Shown here piece after piece: positions 31,930-41,844 of a DNA stretch of 64,000 bases; the stretch's first letter is position 1; the number at the start of each line of letters is the position of its first letter. Origin of the DNA: Branchipolynoe longqiensis. Its lineage: Eukaryota > Annelida > Polychaeta > Phyllodocida > Polynoidae. The DNA is taken from assembly GCA_030323885.1 (NCBI GenBank), contig CM059190.1:89317865-89381864 (forward strand), given 5' to 3'. A model generated the notes under the pieces. It saw nothing but the letters and a program-made list of their open reading frames with translations, made no database searches and was not told the DNA's origin. A program made the position numbers and the translations under genes.

Positions 31930-32230
31930 GAAAAAAAAGGAACCACATAGACAGGAAGGCTTGGATAGGGTGATGGCAGTAAGGAACCTATGTGCTGTAA
32001 TGGACAGCACACTAGCACAAAATGCAAGAACTGTTGGTTTGACATCCTGCTCTAGGCATAATATTTCCCATTGTCATCATCTCTATGACACTGGTTTCCG
32101 TGACCTGAATCCTGTACAAGCTACATGCTGCATGGTTAATGAACCTGCCCTGTGTATGTACATCTAAGTGCATTGCCTGTACGTATGTAATTGTACACAT
32201 TGAAACAATTGATTAAAATAAATCATTTGA
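31930..32230 (+). mobile_element. SINE C, diverged plus copy
   Basis: The leader (GGAACCACATAGACAGG), head (TGTGCTGTAATGGACAGCAC, GGTTTGACATCCTGC), GGCATAATATTTCCCATTG and CTGGTTTCCGTGACCTGAAT follow the order of the 2.36-kb unit. Confidence 0.78.
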
Positions 32231-32257
32231 AAGACTTACATTATTATTGCACCGGTA

Positions 32258-32643
32258 TAAGTGTAGTAGTCTGCACTGACCCCTCAGGCAAGGAACCATA
32301 TAAACAGGTAGGCGTGGATATATCAGGTCATGGTGTCGACGGCCTGGTCTCCCAGTGGGCAGCACTATGAAAGACCTGTCGACCCATCCCACACCTCTTG
32401 CATTGCGGTCTAGACCGGAATGTGGCTTCAACATCCTGCTCAAGGTGCAATATTTCACATTTTCATCACCCACCATGACACTGATTTCACTGACCTGGAT
32501 CCGGTCTAAGCTACATTTCCCATTTTCATCACACATGCACACACACAGCTGAAGCGCATCAAACTAAAACAGACGATAAATGGACAATGAAGGGACACTT
32601 CCGGAAACATTAATGTAAATACGTGCATTTACTTTGAACACCT
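32258..32643 (+). mobile_element. SINE C variant carrying a SINE A piece
   Basis: The SINE C leader (AGTAGTCTGCACTGACCCC) runs into ~55 bases of SINE A body (TATCAGGTCATGGTGTCGAC, GCCTGGTCTCCCAGTGGGC, AGCACTATGAA) at about 32318-32372. SINE C then returns (CAACATCCTGCTCAAGGTGC, AATATTTCACATTTTCATC). The last ~97 bases mirror 30320-30416. Confidence 0.7.
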
Positions 32644-32902
32644 GCTACTTGTTTCACATCCTGCCTACCCATGTGACCACATGCCAGCTGATCCCCTACC
32701 CCCACCCACTCTATCTAATCCAAGCCCGATGTCACCACCGTATGTTGTTCCACAAGGATAAAGATCGCTTGCTTTCAAAGTGCTTACCTCACCTAAAGGC
32801 TAAGCTGGAATTGGGTCACTACAAAACAAAAATTCTTGTAAAAAAAGCTAAAGGACAAAATTAGATACACTATTTACATAAATAAACGATTTGCATCACC
32901 AA

Positions 32903-33165
32903 ACAAATATCAATTTGATAAGTTATTCGTTTGACTCGACCGTGAATAAAACTCCCGACCTTCCGCATGGGAAACCCACACTCTACCGATTCAGCCACAG
33001 CGTCCGGTAAGAGCAGTAAAGGGTTTGCAAACTTGACACACCCCACAAGAGCCTGGTTACTGAGTGCGCTAACAATGTCTGAGATGAGACCAGAATGTGC
33101 ACCTATGGGGCAGTATACAGTCATCACAGCTTTATAGTGCTGCTCCATCCCCTTCCCAGTGGGAT
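32903..33165 (-). mobile_element. SINE A fragments
   Basis: A head piece (32903-33005: AAATATCAATTTGATAAG, TTGACTCGACCGTG, ACCGATTCAGCCAC) and a short body piece (33120-33165: TCACAGCTTTATAGTGCTGC) are separated by ~110 bases. Confidence 0.65.
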
Positions 33166-33289
33166 ACAACAGCCTTGACATCTATCCCCTGCTGATGTCC
33201 AACTCAATGACCAGACCTTCTTTCCATATTCTAGTGAGTCAGCAATGGTTAGACGTCAGCAAGTGCAGGTTCTAGAAAAGGTCAAGGCT

Positions 33290-33420
33290 ATTCGCAGAGC
33301 TGCTTTGCTCGGTGAATCAGCAGAAGAATGATTATTATTTGCAGAGCTGCTTTTTTTCTGCACATTAGCAGAAGAATGATTATTATTCACAGAAGTGCTT
33401 TGCTGTGCGAAATAGATTGC
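33290..33420. repeat. ~62-bp tandem repeat, two units and a part
   Basis: GCAGAGCTGCTTTGCTCGG, AGCAGAAGAATGATTATTATT, GCAGAGCTGCTTTTTTTCTG and GCAGAAGAATGATTATTATTC show the unit. Nearby sequence is unassigned. Confidence 0.75.
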
Positions 33421-33518
33421 TGGAGAAAATCCAATGCACAAGTTAATAAAATGTGAATTGTAAAGTCTACGAGAGACAGTACAGCACATACCACAGCATT
33501 TGATGAACCATACACGGA

Positions 33519-33618
33519 TCACTGGTTGGATGGCAAAATAGCCCAAACTGAAAATGGGTCCACTGAGAAGGATCGCTCAGATGACCGACAGCTTCATAGG
33601 TGGACACGCTACTTACTG
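33519..33618 (+). repeat. 100-bp direct repeat, copy 1
   Basis: Starts TCACTGGTTGGATGGC and ends CGCTACTTACTG. Every base matches 34222-34321. Confidence 0.95.
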
Positions 33619-33739
33619 CCTGAGCTACGTCCCACTCCCCTCCTTTATGTGTGACATTTCACCTGGGGAGAGGATCTCGTGTAACTCACTACACTATATT
33701 GTCACTTCTGCCCATAAAAATAAACATAACATTTTTTTT

Positions 33740-34047
33740 TTTTCTTGAAGATTTATACTGCCTATCATGGATAAGCCTGAATAGGCTTGTTTTCACCATT
33801 AGACAGTTTGTCGATAGAAAGCCCAAGCCTACACCTTTACCGACCCAAGGGATTTTTAACCTCCCACACCACATAGACATGGTATGAGAGCAACTGGCCT
33901 TTGATGACGCTGTAAGTTATACACAGTGGTGGAAATCCAAATTGGCAGAGGTGAGGGCACAGGGAATCGAACCACTGACCTTCAGATTAGGAGTCCGACC
34001 TAGAAAAAAGTCAGTCACTCTAACCACTCCGCCACAGAGAACACCAC
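33740..34047 (-). mobile_element. SINE B, copy 3
   Basis: On the minus strand the head CTCTGTGGCGGAGTGGTTAG, the arm, GGTCAGTGGTTCGATTCCC, and the standard body (GCCAATTTGGATTTCCACC). It sits between the two 100-bp direct repeats. Confidence 0.85.
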
Positions 34048-34221
34048 ATATATATTGGAAACATAAGGTGGCTCACCACTGCTATATTAGTAGAGAGCTG
34101 GCATTTATTTCCTTTTTATATATTTTACTTGCAGCAATAATCTCAGCTGCATTCCTTGTGTCATCACTATCAGTGTCACGCTTATCACTCCACTGTAAGC
34201 TGGCCGGGATGCACTGGTGGG

Positions 34222-34370
34222 TCACTGGTTGGATGGCAAAATAGCCCAAACTGAAAATGGGTCCACTGAGAAGGATCGCTCAGATGACCGACAGCTTCAT
34301 AGGTGGACACGCTACTTACTGTAGCGTGTCCACCTATGGGCCTCGCTACAGATAAGTAGCGGGGCCCATA
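34222..34370 (+). repeat. 100-bp direct repeat, copy 2, with two hairpins
   Basis: After the 100-base repeat (34222-34321) a perfect 17-bp inverted repeat spans 34298-34314 and 34322-34338. It is followed at once by a second hairpin (34338-34349 and 34356-34367, one mismatch). Confidence 0.93.
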
Positions 34371-34915
34371 ACTGCTTGAGTTATGGGCATCCTCTCAGTG
34401 CCCTACTGTCAGCTGACTGTCACCACGTGACTAATCTATCTGTGTTTATTGCATGTACTGCTGAAAACTACATGCCAAGCCGTGTATTAATACGCGCCTG
34501 TATTAATATACAACAGCAGTACTAGGTTTGTATTTGTACGTCTTGTTATGGATGTAGGCCTAATATCCCAGCATCCATCTGGATATTTATAACCCAACAC
34601 CACCATAGGTTGTTCGCTAGCTGCGACTGCGCACTGACCCCCTTTGCTTGCCTCGGCCATTTATCATTCCAACTGCCTCCATGCTAAGCTCTACCATAAT
34701 ATATGGTGTTTTGACAGGCACCCGAGTCGATCCCACAGGAGCGTGCGGATGACCTGTTGACCCATCCAACTGTTTCCGCAAACCCGCTCTACTATTTGTA
34801 TGATACGCAGCCCATGCCACCCCCATTACTCTTCCTACCTGGCTTCCCCATCCCGTCCCATTACTTAGCTGCACACTCTGTGTGGATGAATCGCGATAAT
34901 ATATTGATGTCTGCG
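34371..34915. other. Unassigned sequence
   Basis: About 540 bases with no recognised gene or repeat. Confidence 0.4.
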
Positions 34916-34917
34916 TC

Positions 34918-35290
34918 CGGGTTGGAGGGGTGGGGGGTTGGGGTGGGGGTGGGGGCGGGGGGTTGGGGTGTGGGGGTGGGGGCGGGGGGGTTGGGGTGGG
35001 GGTGGGGGGTGGGGGTGGGGGTGGGGGGTGGGGGGATGGGAGGGGGGGATGGGGGTGGGGGTGGGGGTGGTTTGGGGTGGGCGTCGGGGTTGGGGTGGCG
35101 TTGGGGGTGGGGGATTGGGGTGGGGGTGGGGGGTTGGGATGGGAGTTGGGGTGCGGGGTTGGGGTGGGGGGTTGGGAAGGGAGTTGGGGTGGGGGATTGG
35201 GGTGGGTGTGGGGGGTTGGGTGGGGGTGGGGGATTGGGGGTGGGGAGTGGGGAGTAGGGGTGGGTGTGGGGGGTGGGGGTGGGGGCTGTC
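34918..35290 (+). repeat. GGGGTT/GGGGTG-rich array
   Basis: About 370 bases of G runs separated by T, TT or TGT on one strand. Gly/Trp/Val frames and the opposite Pro/His frames are repeat artefacts. The strand is strongly predisposed to form G-quadruplexes. Confidence 0.9.
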
Positions 35291-35401
35291 TGCCATAAGG
35301 ACGCTTGTGTATTTATATATACAACACTATTGATCAGTGGTTATGTGTTTATCTATATGTTTGTCTCTCTTTCCATCTATCTATATATCCTATGGCATTT
35401 G

Positions 35402-35821
35402 GGTATGCAGGTATTGCAGGTATAGCAATACCTCAGGGAGTTTAACGCCCCTGCCCTGCAGAGTTGTAAACCACTGCGTTGTGGTACAGGTTCTTGACAG
35501 AACCGAAGGCTAAGGGATCAAACCCTGAACAGAAAACCATGTCACTGTGGCAGCATTAAGGGTGGTTGATGTATGGAACTCCCTACATCTCCCGACCAGC
35601 CACTGCAGGGACAAATAGTTTTGCGCCTGTCATGACATGTTCTCGCCAGTGTGAAACCTCTATTTGCTCCCTGAAAGAGTGCCGCTGGTAACTTGCAAAA
35701 GCCAGCAGCACTTCAACACTTTTGCAGGCAGCTTTCATGAAATGTAAATGGAGAGCAGCAGTCAAGTAATGAAAGGAGTCTTTGTCGCATCGCGACTGAC
35801 AGCATGATGATGATGATGATA
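35402..35821 (+). mobile_element. Short LINE-tailed element S, copy 4
   Basis: It has the same ~330-base body starting at GTATGCAGGTATTGCAGG, followed by ~80 bases matching the LINE 1 3' end and an ATG run. No exact target duplication was found; CTATCTATAT occurs on both sides but not flush with the ends. Confidence 0.82.
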
Positions 35822-35824
35822 TAT

Positions 35825-36568
35825 TCTATCTATATGTATAGCAATTCATTTCAGAAACACTGCATCACATAAATGATTATGCGATGTGATGTTGGTCTAA
35901 AGGAAAATCCTACTCCGCCAATCTATATTCTCTTAGTTGCAGTGATTAAATTAACATTCCGTCTGCCGTCCTCCACCTCCCCCCCACCGCCATTGTCAAT
36001 TGAGACCGAGAGGGAATATTCATCGCACTGATTGATGTCTGATAGAGACAGGTATAACTATAACGGTCAGGCTGGGAAAGGGGGAGGGGGTGAAGTTCTG
36101 TACACATGGCGAAGTGAAATTCTGAAATGAACAAGTACATAAAGGTGAGATTCAGATATGCAAAGCACATGAACCACATAAAATGAGAGATGATTTTGAC
36201 AATTAACATAAATAAGAACTTATCAGACAGCATGAATCGCTTCTAACACAGGCAGGCTTCCCGTGATCCGTGACCTAATTAATTACAAGATTTTGCATAT
36301 AACATGTATCACTATAAAGGGCTCTCCAAGACCCACGTCTTGATGGGTCACATGATCTATTATCTTCTATAAAAATGGTTCTAGAGGACATTATCCCCGT
36401 TTATATGGCAATCTTTTATTTTGTACTCGCAACACAAAAGGGTTAATCCCGAAAATTGCTCAAGGGTGGCCAGTGGTCATCCACCTGGAAATTAAAGACT
36501 ACCACCTAGTCTGCCAGAACCACCAATACAACAAATTTAACTCTCAGTGTAGGGTATAAACCCCTTGG
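35825..36568. other. Unassigned sequence
   Basis: No gene or repeat recognised. CCCGTGATCCGTGACC near 36256 anticipates the heptamer clusters at 36.63 and 36.81 kb. Confidence 0.4.
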
Positions 36569-36569
36569 C

Positions 36570-36632
36570 ACCCAAACTATCAATCACATTATCCTGACAC
36601 TGAGCTAATAATGCCGAATGCCTAGCTAGGAA
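36570..36632 (-). mobile_element. SINE A scrap
   Basis: AATCACATTATCCTGACACTG, AGCTAATAATGCCGAATGCC and TAGCTAGGAAGCAGCA with an internal deletion, running straight into a heptamer repeat. Confidence 0.7.
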
Positions 36633-36865
36633 GCAGCATGATCCGTGATGCATGATCCATGATCCATGACTCATGACCCATGACCCATGACCCATGACCC
36701 GTGACCTGTCACCCGTGGTCTAGTCGGGAACTACACTAATCTTGCCTAAGTGAAATATTGCATACGCAGGGGAGCATGGGTAGGGTGATTGAATCGGGGC
36801 CTTAAGCCATGATCCGTGACCCGTGATCCGTGATTCGTGTTCCGTGATCCGTGATCCGTGATCAT
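36630..36865 (+). repeat. Heptamer GATCCGT/GACCCAT clusters
   Basis: Two clusters (36630-36720 and 36808-36865) consist of 7-base steps such as TGATCCA, TGACCCA and TGATCCG. About 90 bases of ordinary sequence separate them. Confidence 0.85.
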
Positions 36866-36872
36866 AGCTGAG

Positions 36873-37280
36873 TGTGTATCAACTTGTGGTGGTACACTAG
36901 TTATTGTGACTTTATAGTGCTATCTCACTGTGATACTGGCCTGTGGACACTATGATCCAATATCCCACTCAGTCACATTATCCCAGTCCTAAGCAAACCA
37001 GTTCTTGTCACACCTAAGTAATGTGGAGCACCAGGCAAGGTAGGAACAATTCTCAATTTTGCAGGTCAGTGGTGTGCCTCCAGCAGGGTTTCAACCCATA
37101 CCTTGTAGCAATGAAAAACAAGCGCTCAAACCGAATAGGTTATCCAGTTTGGGCTCATCCCCACAAAGCAGCTCTATCATGCCACTATCTCTGCACAGCG
37201 GCACAATTAAGTCATCATCATAATATGATCCCAGATGGTGCTTCGACATAAAATCCCCAATCACTCACTCACTCAACAGC
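36873..37280 (-). mobile_element. Diverged SINE A followed by a CACT-tailed SINE end
   Basis: At 36873-37155 a diverged SINE A shows GTGACTTTATAGTGCTATC, CACTCAGTCACATTATCCC and a head near AGCGCTCAAACCGAATAGG. Then 37160-37280 holds sequence ending GGTGCTTCGACATAAAATCC and CACTCACTCACTC, which resembles the 3' end of a common gastropod SINE, read on the plus strand. Confidence 0.6.
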
Positions 37281-37564
37281 CCGCTCAAGGCAGTTATGTC
37301 TTCGCAATGCCTCTGTGCCATTTTCATTGCAAGCCCACCCACCCCCCACGACCCACCCCGACCCATCCCCTCCTTGACAGCTGCTGCCCCCTGCCAGTGA
37401 ATAAATAGGATATGGCGTGTGACCTACATCCAAGCCCTGGGGGACACTTAGAACTGTCTCTATTAGTAATGATCACACACCCGTAATGCTGGTGACGGGA
37501 ATGCTCGCGTAACTGGAAGCAACGCACAGACTGAACCTCCAGAGGGATGGGAAGTGCAGAGGTG

Positions 37565-38075
37565 GGGTAGGGTGTGTAGGAGGTAACAGTGGTTGTGTTG
37601 GAAGGGTGGGGGAGCGGACGGGGATGGAGGGAGTAGGCGAGAGAGGGAGGGAAGGAGGAGGAGGCGAGAGAGGGAGGGAGGGAGGAGGGGAGAGAGGGAG
37701 GTATTAGGTAACATGTGGCGTTGGAAAGGGAGGGTAGGGAGGAGGGAGGGGAGGGGGGATGGGAGGGGCAGTGAAGATGCGGGATGGGGGTTGGAGGAGG
37801 TAACAGTGGTGGTGGTGTTGGAAGGGAAGAGAGGGAGGGATGGAGGAAAGGGACGGAGGAGGGGAGGGAGTCTGGTGGTTGTATGTGGTAATAGTGGTGG
37901 TGTTGGAAGGGTGGGAGGGAAGAGGGAAGGAGGGTAGGGGAGGGAGGAGGGGAGGGTGGGAGGGGGGAGGGATGATGTATGAGGTAATAGTGGTGCTGTT
38001 GGAAGGGGATGGGAGGATGGAGGGAGGCAGAGGGGAGGGAGGGGAGGGAGGAGGAGGTGGGTTCCTGTGAAGGTC
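37565..38075 (+). repeat. Purine-rich minisatellite with a conserved core
   Basis: A core GGTAAYAGTGGTGGTGTTGG followed by AAGGG appears about five times (near 37582, 37707, 37798, 37889, 37985), each followed by 60-100 bases of GGGAGGGA-type sequence. Confidence 0.82.
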
Positions 38076-38185
38076 ACGTGCAGGTACACTTCCTGTTTGT
38101 GTTATTTTAATGAGATTGTATGGCTCATTCCGGGCAATAACAAAGGACAGGATTGACGTCCAGTTTGGATCCATTGATTTAGGGG

Positions 38186-38695
38186 TGTGTGGGTTGTGTG
38201 GGTGGTGTGGGTGGTGTGGGTGGTGTGGGTGGTGTGGATTTTGTGGGTGGTGTGGGTTGTGTTGGTGGTGTGGGTAGTGTGGGTTGTGTGCTTTGTGTGG
38301 GTGGTGTGGGTTGTGTGGGTTGTGTGGGTTGGGTGGGTGGTGTGAGTGGTGTGGGTGGTGCGGGTGGTGTGAGTGGTGTGAGTGGTGTGGGTGATGTGGG
38401 TGGTGTGGGTGGTATGGGTGGTGTGGGTGGTGTGGGTGGTGTGGGTTGTGTGGGTGGTGTGGGTACTGTGGGTGGTGTGGGTGGTTTGAGTGGTGTGGAT
38501 GGTGTGGGTGGTGTGGGTGGTGCGGGTGGTGTGAGTGTTCTGTGTCGTGTGAGTGGTGTGGGTGATGTGGGTGGTGAGAGTAATGTGGGCTGTGTGAGTG
38601 GTTAGGTTGGTGTGGGTGGTGTGTGTGGTGTGTGTGGTGTGGGTGGTGTGGGTGGTGTGTGTGGTGTGTGTGGTGTATGTGGTGGTGTATGTGCA
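38186..38695 (+). repeat. GGGTGGTGT satellite
   Basis: About 500 bases of GTGTGGGTG units with scattered variants (GAGTGGTGT, GGGTTGTGT). The opposite strand gives long Thr/His frames that are repeat artefacts. Confidence 0.92.
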
Positions 38696-38879
38696 CTGGA
38701 TGCAGTAGAAAGGGGGTGGAGGTGGGTGGGTAATCATCACAGATTCATTGCATCGCTGCAGACTGCAGTCGGGATGTTGGAGGAGGGAAGGCGGGTGGAG
38801 TGGGAAAATGCACCTGCAGTCATCACGAGTGGGGAATCTCCCCATTGGCTACTAGCTCGTCAATGACCATAGCATTACT

Positions 38880-39078
38880 ATATATATAATGCATAATGCA
38901 TTATGCCAGTATAAAAGGCCAGAAGAGAAATTAAACCGATTATTCTGTATACTTCCTTCCCCCATGCTCATAACCAGATATGATGCATTCTGAGAGTATA
39001 ATAGCCCAGAAGAGAATTATTTCTTATGTGTATATTGTAACGATTATTCTGTCTACTGCCTCCCATACTCATAACTGG
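38880..39078 (+). repeat. ~95-bp tandem duplication
   Basis: Both units contain an AGTATAAxAGxCCAGAAGAGAA stretch and CGATTATTCTGTxTAC, then CCATxCTCATAAC. The first lies at 38880-38975, the second at 38979-39078. Confidence 0.8.
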
Positions 39079-39231
39079 CAGCACCACCACCGGCGACCTG
39101 GTGGCGCCACCACCGGCGCCCTCACACCTAATGGAAATCCCTTTCGCATCGAACGATTTGTTATTACATTAGTTGAATATGCAGTGGACATTTTCAATCC
39201 TGGACAAGTGGGCTTCTTCATTCAACTGCTC

Positions 39232-39390
39232 TTTGACCTAATCCAGTAATGCTGAGCACCAGGCTAGGTAACGACAAGTATCATTGCTTAGCACTGCTTA
39301 AGACATTGCTTTGATTTTGCCAAGATTTTAACCCAATGACCTGCTAATTGAGAAGCGGATGCTCAACTCATTTGGCCATTCCATCTGTTG
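39232..39390 (-). mobile_element. SINE A, head half
   Basis: CCTAATCCAGTAATGCTGAGC, AGGCTAGGTAACGACAAGTA, GGATGCTCAACTCATTTGG; diverged. Confidence 0.75.
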
Positions 39391-39554
39391 CTACGTCTTC
39401 AGAATTATTAATCCCCACAACTCGGTCAATTGACAGGACACTCTCAGGTAATCAGGTAATGAGGGATAGACAGGTTAATTGCACCTTGAGGGGCAAGAGT
39501 GATTTAATGTTTCAACACCTCAATCCGACCTGACTGGATCAAACATCTGCTTTC

Positions 39555-39655
39555 CAGGTGGAGGCTGGAGGCATGGGATCAATCCCCGACTGAGTCAAAC
39601 TAAATAATTAGACAGTTAATGTGTGTCACCAGCTAGTATGGCGTTTAGGGACAGG
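39555..39655 (+). mobile_element. SINE A, diverged head fragment
   Basis: GGCATGGGATCAATCCCCGAC, TGAGTCAAACTAAATAATTAG and CACCAGCTAG correspond to the head and first body part. Confidence 0.5.
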
Positions 39656-40097
39656 TATGGGTAGGAAAGGGTAAGGCACAGCGGATTGAAACTGACCAAT
39701 TGTCCGGAATATGCATCTTGTTTTATTGTAAATAACATATACAAATATATAGCTACCAATTGGTTGGCTTAGGCCCAGGAAGATGTCATTTAAGTGATGG
39801 CAACTAGTAGCATGGTATCCCTTTCAGGCAGCACTATTTCTTTTTTTTTGTTAAAGTGTTTTTATTCCACTGAATAATATGTTTCAGTGCTAATGCACTG
39901 GTCTTCCATCCCTAATGACAATTGCCTCTACACAGTAAACACATCTACAACAATATATAGATAGACAGTTACAGGGAAATAAGCAAAACATGGGTACATG
40001 AATGATATGTAAAGAACAAGATAAGAGAAAAAACACGTAGTCGGCATCAGTGCATGCTCTTACAAGTTGACACCAACTTAGTTTGTTTGGGCTTTCT

Positions 40098-40425
40098 ATC
40101 ATATCAGGAAGTGTCCCCACTTGTGACAGTGTGCACTTGTGGTGACTTTATAGTGCTGCCCCACTAAGACAGCAATCTGCCAGCAATATGACTGATATCC
40201 TACTGTCACATTATCCTGATACTGAAATAGCCAGTCCTTGCATATGCCCCACCCCAGGGTAGGTCACGGCATGTATCAATTTTGTAAGTTATTAGTTTGA
40301 CTCTGCCATGATCTGAACCCCCAACTTTCCACACAGGAAGCCAGCCCTCTTACCGATTTGGTCACTAATTCCGATAGTCGACACTGAGAGATGTTGCCAG
40401 GAAAGGCTATCCAATAAACCAACCC
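40098..40425 (-). mobile_element. SINE A, near-complete diverged copy
   Basis: GACTTTATAGTGCTGCCCCAC, CACATTATCCTGATACTGAA, CATGTATCAATTTTG and the head (CTGAACCCCCAACTTTCC, ACCGATTTGGTCAC). A plus-strand tail scrap (GAGATGTTGCCAGG) follows at about 40390. Confidence 0.8.
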
Positions 40426-40429
40426 ATAT

Positions 40430-40890
40430 ATCAATAAAGGAATGCTACTCATTTCTGATTTTTTCTTTCCACGTGTAGTATTACTTCTTATCAAACAATG
40501 GATGGCAAAAGAGATATGTATTGTCATATTGTTATTTCATTGTCTCCTACTTCCACAGTACCGCGTCTCAAGTGAGATTCAAAAAAGGGGACCTAGCATT
40601 GTGGTAGTGCTGACTGTCGCCCCAACGTATACATAACAGCCATGTTTGAATTATTCATGAACACAATAAATCCAAGATGGCCACCATGTATGACGTGCAG
40701 AAGTGGTTTGTGTTCGAAAGTAAGCAGCCAGCTGATGGCCACTCCATCAGCGAGAGAATTTATATTTCCTCCCTCATCTGCCATTGAATGAATTTTTGCA
40801 AATTTTGGTTTTTGGGTAATTGATTCATCAGAATAGCTAATGCTTGATATCGCTTATTAAATATGCACAGTTTGATGAAGCATTATAAAT
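40430..40890. other. Unassigned sequence with a small ATG frame
   Basis: CCAAGATGGCCACCATG at 40672-40688 resembles a YY1-type start context, and a 36-codon plus frame runs from 40677 to 40787. The opposite strand is also open (40593-40784), so neither is supported as a gene. Confidence 0.35.
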
Positions 40891-40894
40891 GTAA

Positions 40895-41115
40895 TACTAA
40901 AACACTCCCTTAGATTTGAATCTACATATCTAACTTAGATACTGATGCACTTATTAAGCATTTGTTGCCACATAGTAGGGCATACTGAATCGATTTAACG
41001 GAAGCTGTTACTGCATACCTGTACAGTGTCAGAGTTTTGGCGTGCTTGCCAAAATAAATCTTGCATGTTTGCACTTCAAATATCTTAAGAGTTGTACAGA
41101 AACAATCGTTAATGT
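40895..41115 (+). repeat. Repeat D-old, plus copy
   Basis: TATCTAACTTAGATACTGATG, GCATTTGTTGCCACATAGTAG, AGCTGTTACTGCATACCTG, GTCAGAGTTTTGGCGTGC and CTTCAAATATCTTAAGAG. It serves as a reference copy without the hairpin seen at 17.7 kb. Confidence 0.65.
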
Positions 41116-41173
41116 TGCCAGGTAATATGATCTAGAATGCTGTTATTCCTTGTGCATTAAGTTTTTCATGTAA

Positions 41174-41780
41174 AGCCCCATTCACACTGGCGAGTTAAAT
41201 CGATTCATATAAATCGACTTGCCTAGTTTGACGCACATTCGCTGTGTGGATGCTACGCTAAAGTGATTTAGGGCTGAATCGATTTATCTAGTTCGCTTCA
41301 AGTAAACCACCTTGCGAGGTAGTATAGATGAAGCGATTTAGCTTAAATCGACGCAAGTGGCATGTATGAACCCAACCGACTTACTTGAGGTGGATTAAGG
41401 ACCTCACACGCATGCGCAGTCGAGATCTTAGTTTGTTGACTTTCCGGTCAATCCAAAGCGCATATTATATAATTTAGTCTATGAACCGGATAGAGGTGCA
41501 CGGATGTTCTTTTCATGATTTATTTTAAGGTTTTCACTGCCCAGCAGAAGTTTTTAGGGTTCCAAAATAATATGATTCAGTCTATACATATCTAGGTCGA
41601 ACCCACACTCTCTAGTGCCGACGTCGACTAAGCGAAACTGGTGCTGGTTAGTCTGAACTTGCTCATGCGCAGATATCGATTTCCGCCTTAATCCGCTCCG
41701 TGTGTGGACACGACACTAGTTCGCTTCATCTAATTCGCTTCATCTAAATCGGCCTAAAGTTGTGCCGTGTGAACGGGGCT
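41174..41780. mobile_element. MITE with AGCCCC ends and TAA duplication
   Basis: AGCCCCATTCACAC on the left mirrors GTGTGAACGGGGCT on the right. TAA flanks both sides (41171-41173 and 41781-41783), matching the TWA duplications of PIF/Harbinger-type elements. AATCGATTTA-like and TTCGCTTCATCTAA words recur inside, and CATGCGCAG occurs twice. No transposase. Confidence 0.78.
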
Positions 41781-41844
41781 TAAGATGTAAATGCAGGAAT
41801 TGCACGCACCATTTATATTTAGAGTAGCCGTAATATATAGAACA

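Noticed and set aside
30320..32643. 2.3-kb DNA transposon with ~97-base inverted ends
   Set aside because: Both ends are continuous with SINE C copies in opposite orientation, which explains the inversion without a transposon. No transposase frame is present.
34757..35333. Gly/Trp/Val and Pro/His frames
   Set aside because: GGGGTT-type array read in several phases.
37704..38845. Long minus-strand His/Thr/Pro frames (up to 330 codons)
   Set aside because: They are translations of the GGGTGGTGT and purine-rich arrays. No start context, splice signal or non-repeat domain.
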